DNA of 16,346 nucleotides, taken from positions 1 through 16,346 of the forward strand of contig JAGHSL010000425.1 in the NCBI GenBank assembly GCA_018065885.1, written 5' to 3'. The notes below the pieces were generated by a model that did no database searches, was not told the DNA's origin, and saw nothing but the letters and a program-made list of their open reading frames with translations. Positions 14,474 through 16,346 of this stretch are shown in pieces (position 1 is the stretch's first letter; every line of letters begins with the position of its first letter). The position numbers were made by a program, and so were the translations under genes. This stretch comes from Candidatus Limimorpha equi (lineage in GTDB: Bacteria > Bacteroidota > Bacteroidia > Bacteroidales > F082).

Positions 14474-15154
14474 TCAATCCAATTTCCAGTTGATAGGTTC
14501 TATGTTATGTTCAATCAAATAATTATTCGTTTTTGAAAAATGGTGACAACCAAAGAAACCACGGCTTGCCGAAAGTGGCGAAGGATGCACGGAAGTAAGA
14601 ATCAAATGCTTGAATGGGTCTATCAATGCACGTTTTGCAATGGCATAATTTCCCCAAAGGATAAACACGAGATGCTCACGTTCTTCCGACAAGGCACGAA
14701 TGGCAGCATCGGTGAAAGTCTCCCAACCATGACGCGAATGTGAGGCTGCTTGTCCGGCTCGGACAGTCAAAGACGCGTTCAGGAGCAACACACCTTCCCT
14801 CGCCCACTTTTCCAAATTCCCCGAATGTGCCATCGGGATGCCCAAATCATTGTTCAGTTCCTTGAAAATGTTCAGCAGACTCGGCGGGAACTGCACACCA
14901 TCGGGCACTGAGAAAGAAAGTCCATGCGCCTGCCCAGGACCATGATAAGGGTCTTGACCCAAAATGACGACCTTCACCTTATCGAAAGGCGTCAGGTTAA
15001 AAGCATTGAAAATCAGTTTTCCGGGAGGATAAACGGCATAATGCTGTTTTTCCTCGACCAAAAACGACTTTAAGTCGGCGAAATAAGGTGCTTCGAACTG
15101 CTCGCGCAGCACTTTGTACCAGCTTTCATCTATGTCAGGTTTCCGAATTTCCAT
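14474..15154 (-). CDS. ung: Uracil-DNA glycosylase, family 1
   Basis: This 226-aa enzyme removes uracil from DNA as the first step of base-excision repair. Family 1 motifs are complete: GQDPYHG (66-72) with the water-activating D68, the uracil-binding LLLNASLTV (123-131) with N126, the WGNYA stretch (167-171), and the DNA-intercalation/catalytic VHPSPLS (189-195) with H190. Length is normal. The N-terminal MEIRKPDIDESW fits the family and supports ATG 15154. No exact promoter element was found close upstream; a 7-of-8 match on the minus strand (CATCTTTG, complement of 15303-15310) could serve with a long leader. It precedes rdgB on the same strand and is divergent from the small lipoprotein gene. 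Confidence 0.98.
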   Translation of the reverse strand: MEIRKPDIDESWYKVLREQFEAPYFADLKSFLVEEKQHYAVYPPGKLIFNAFNLTPFDKVKVVILGQDPYHGPGQAHGLSFSVPDGVQFPPSLLNIFKELNNDLGIPMAHSGNLEKWAREGVLLLNASLTVRAGQAASHSRHGWETFTDAAIRALSEEREHLVFILWGNYAIAKRALIDPFKHLILTSVHPSPLSASRGFFGCHHFSKTNNYLIEHNIEPINWKLD

Positions 15155-15209
15155 AATACATTGATTTAGTGATATATAAATTCAATTCATTTTATTTTTT
15201 CAGTTCTTG

Positions 15210-15270
15210 TTTCAAAAAGCAAAAGCATTTCAAGCCATCATGCCAAGAACATTTCAAAACGCAAAAGCAT
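15210..15270. repeat. 19-bp direct repeat, 42-bp offset, upstream of the lipoprotein gene and ung
   Basis: TTTCAAAAAGCAAAAGCAT (15210-15228) and TTTCAAAACGCAAAAGCAT (15252-15270) differ at one base. They lie in the 206-nt divergent spacer 15155-15360 at an offset of 42 bp, equal to four helical turns. Confidence 0.65.
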
Positions 15271-15333
15271 CCATTTGTCAAATTATCCGATAAAATAATC
15301 TGCAAAGATGGAAATAATTCCGATAAAAAGTCG

Positions 15334-15341
15334 TTAATTTG
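15334..15341 (+). promoter_or_regulatory. Probable -7 element for the lipoprotein operon
   Basis: TTAATTTG followed by CAAA differs from TAnnTTTG at one base and sits 20 nt before ATG 15361. The shared TTTGCA ending with the other promoters here supports it. Confidence 0.42.
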
Positions 15342-15360
15342 CAAATCAAATTTCAATTCC

Positions 15361-15492
15361 ATGAAGAAAAAAATAGCCATAGCTTTATTAGTAGCATTTG
15401 TATCGGGTATTCTTATGACAGCTTGCAGATCGAATTCAGGCTGCCCTGCCTACGGAGAATCTCAAAAATATCAAAAAGAGACTCGCTACTGA
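15361..15492 (+). CDS. Small lipoprotein of unknown function (43 aa)
   Basis: The peptide has a lipoprotein signal: MKKK, a hydrophobic core (about 5-21), and LMTAC (18-22) with Cys22 as the probable lipidation site. The lipobox is loose but acceptable for Bacteroidota. The mature part is only 22 residues, CRSNSGCPAYGESQKYQKET plus RY, with a second Cys in GCPAYG. Short lipoproteins with this GCPAYG pattern recur in Bacteroidota, from memory. An in-frame start at 15169 would bury the signal peptide and is rejected; a near-consensus promoter at 15334 also favours ATG 15361. It is 34 nt upstream of, and probably cotranscribed with, the exported protein at 15527, so both may act in the cell envelope. 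Function unknown. Confidence 0.78.
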   Translation: MKKKIAIALLVAFVSGILMTACRSNSGCPAYGESQKYQKETRY

Positions 15493-15526
15493 TCAGGCTC
15501 GCCGGAGGCACTAAAACGATAATGCC

Positions 15527-16315
15527 ATGAAAAAACCGGTTTTTAGAGTTTTATTGTTCGCGCTGCTGGCAGCGTGCCCTATTTTATTGCATGGCCAGGA
15601 GATTGCCATTGATTCGCAAAACGGCACTCCCATAGAGGAGAAACTCATTTACAATCATCAGAATTCCTTCAACATAGGCATTCATTCGCAAGGCTTCGGT
15701 TTGGGGTTCAAGATTGGAAAAATCAAGAACATCTATACAACAAGTAATTGGGAGACAGAGTTTTTTACGCTCAATTCACTGAAAGAAGTCAGGCTGCTTT
15801 CGGGCTATGCAAGCACATTGGCACGTCCATTCGTTTACGGCAAACTAAACACCGTGTTTGGATTCCGTTTCGGCTACGGCCAAGAAAAACGCATTTACGG
15901 GAAACCATACTGGGGCGGCATCGAATTGCGCTGGATTTACGAAGGCGGCGTGTCGTTGGCTTTGCAAAAGCCTTATTATTACTATGTTCTGGTCTACAAA
16001 GGCAATCCCGACATCGAATACAGTGAAGTCATCGAGGAAAGGACTTTCGACGATCAAAGCCAATGGCTTGACATTGTAGGGAAAGCTCCTATAACCAAAG
16101 GATTCAACGAAATACGCCTTTCTCCCGGAATCCATGTGAAAGGCGGACTCAGTTTCGACATCGGCACATCACGCACCCGGTATCAAGCCATCAATTTCGG
16201 TGTAGTGGCAGAATGCTATCCAATGGGCGTTTCCATCATCGACTCACAACGCGACAGGCGTTTTTTCCTCACGTTCTTCCTTTCCTACAATTGGGGATCA
16301 CGGTTTAATAAGTAA
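15527..16315 (+). CDS. Exported, probable outer-membrane beta-barrel protein of unknown function
   Basis: This 262-aa protein has a signal peptide (1-23, cleavage before Gln24). After it come short amphipathic strands rich in Gly and aromatic residues (NSFNIGIHSQGFGLGFKIG, then VFGFRFGYG, GGIELRWIYEGGVSLAL). It ends RRFFLTFFLSYNWGSRFNK, with aromatic residues near the C-terminus, as outer-membrane barrels often have. There is no T9SS sorting domain, lipobox or membrane helix. I do not recognise a named family; a small barrel of about 10 strands is the most reasonable reading. It follows the 43-aa lipoprotein by 34 nt, suggesting a two-gene envelope operon. A GGAGG at 15504-15508 is too far upstream to act as a normal ribosome site. 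ATG 15527 is placed directly before the signal peptide. Confidence 0.85.
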   Translation: MKKPVFRVLLFALLAACPILLHGQEIAIDSQNGTPIEEKLIYNHQNSFNIGIHSQGFGLGFKIGKIKNIYTTSNWETEFFTLNSLKEVRLLSGYASTLARPFVYGKLNTVFGFRFGYGQEKRIYGKPYWGGIELRWIYEGGVSLALQKPYYYYVLVYKGNPDIEYSEVIEERTFDDQSQWLDIVGKAPITKGFNEIRLSPGIHVKGGLSFDIGTSRTRYQAINFGVVAECYPMGVSIIDSQRDRRFFLTFFLSYNWGSRFNK

Positions 16316-16334
16316 GTGGTCGGAATTAATTCAC

Positions 16335-16346
16335 TCATTTCGACAG
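16335..16346. repeat. Truncated start of a dispersed repeat at the window edge
   Basis: TCATTTCGACAG matches 11 of 12 bases of the complement of the element at 14367-14387. It is cut by the end of the window. Confidence 0.35.

Noticed and set aside
15169..15360. Longer 107-aa reading of the small lipoprotein
   Set aside because: It would place the signal peptide and lipobox in the middle of the protein, and the extension covers repeats and promoter sequence.

Overview
The window looks like chromosomal DNA of a Bacteroidales bacterium (Bacteroidota). Evidence: secreted proteins ending in type IX secretion (T9SS) sorting domains, gingipain-type C25 peptidases, signal peptides that leave Gln as the mature N-terminus, promoters of the TAnnTTTG class followed by CA, and almost no Shine-Dalgarno sequences. 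No rRNA, tRNA, CRISPR array or insertion sequence was seen.

Left part (1-9098): a tandem array of secreted C25 (gingipain-like) proteins on the + strand. The first is present only as its T9SS tail (1-240). The second (306-3779) is full length but lacks both catalytic residues, so it is predicted to be a pseudoprotease. The third (5520-9098) keeps the His/Cys dyad and the S1 Asp of Arg-gingipains, so it is predicted to be an active Arg-specific protease. An AAA-ATPase-like/PD-(D/E)XK gene with its own promoter (3912-5489) sits between the second and third, and only 30 nt separates it from the active protease gene. Strong hairpin terminators follow the first and second C25 genes.

Middle part (9099-13440): an AT-rich convergent spacer with two 21-bp-period direct repeats, then a tightly coupled minus-strand pair (M23 peptidase and MerR regulator, 2 nt apart). 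This pair is divergent from alaS. The two divergent promoters lie within 30 bp of each other, and their -7 boxes overlap the arms of a perfect 9-bp inverted repeat. alaS ends at a strong bidirectional terminator preceded by a palindrome that resembles a dispersed repeat.

Right part (13441-16346): minus-strand housekeeping genes for nucleotide and DNA quality control (a 64-aa unknown protein, rdgB, ung). Intergenic repeat debris lies between rdgB and ung. A plus-strand pair follows: a 43-aa lipoprotein and a 262-aa exported, probable outer-membrane protein. The main point of interest is the pairing of an intact gingipain-like protease with a closely related paralogue that has lost its catalytic dyad but kept its secretion, substrate-pocket and adhesion features.
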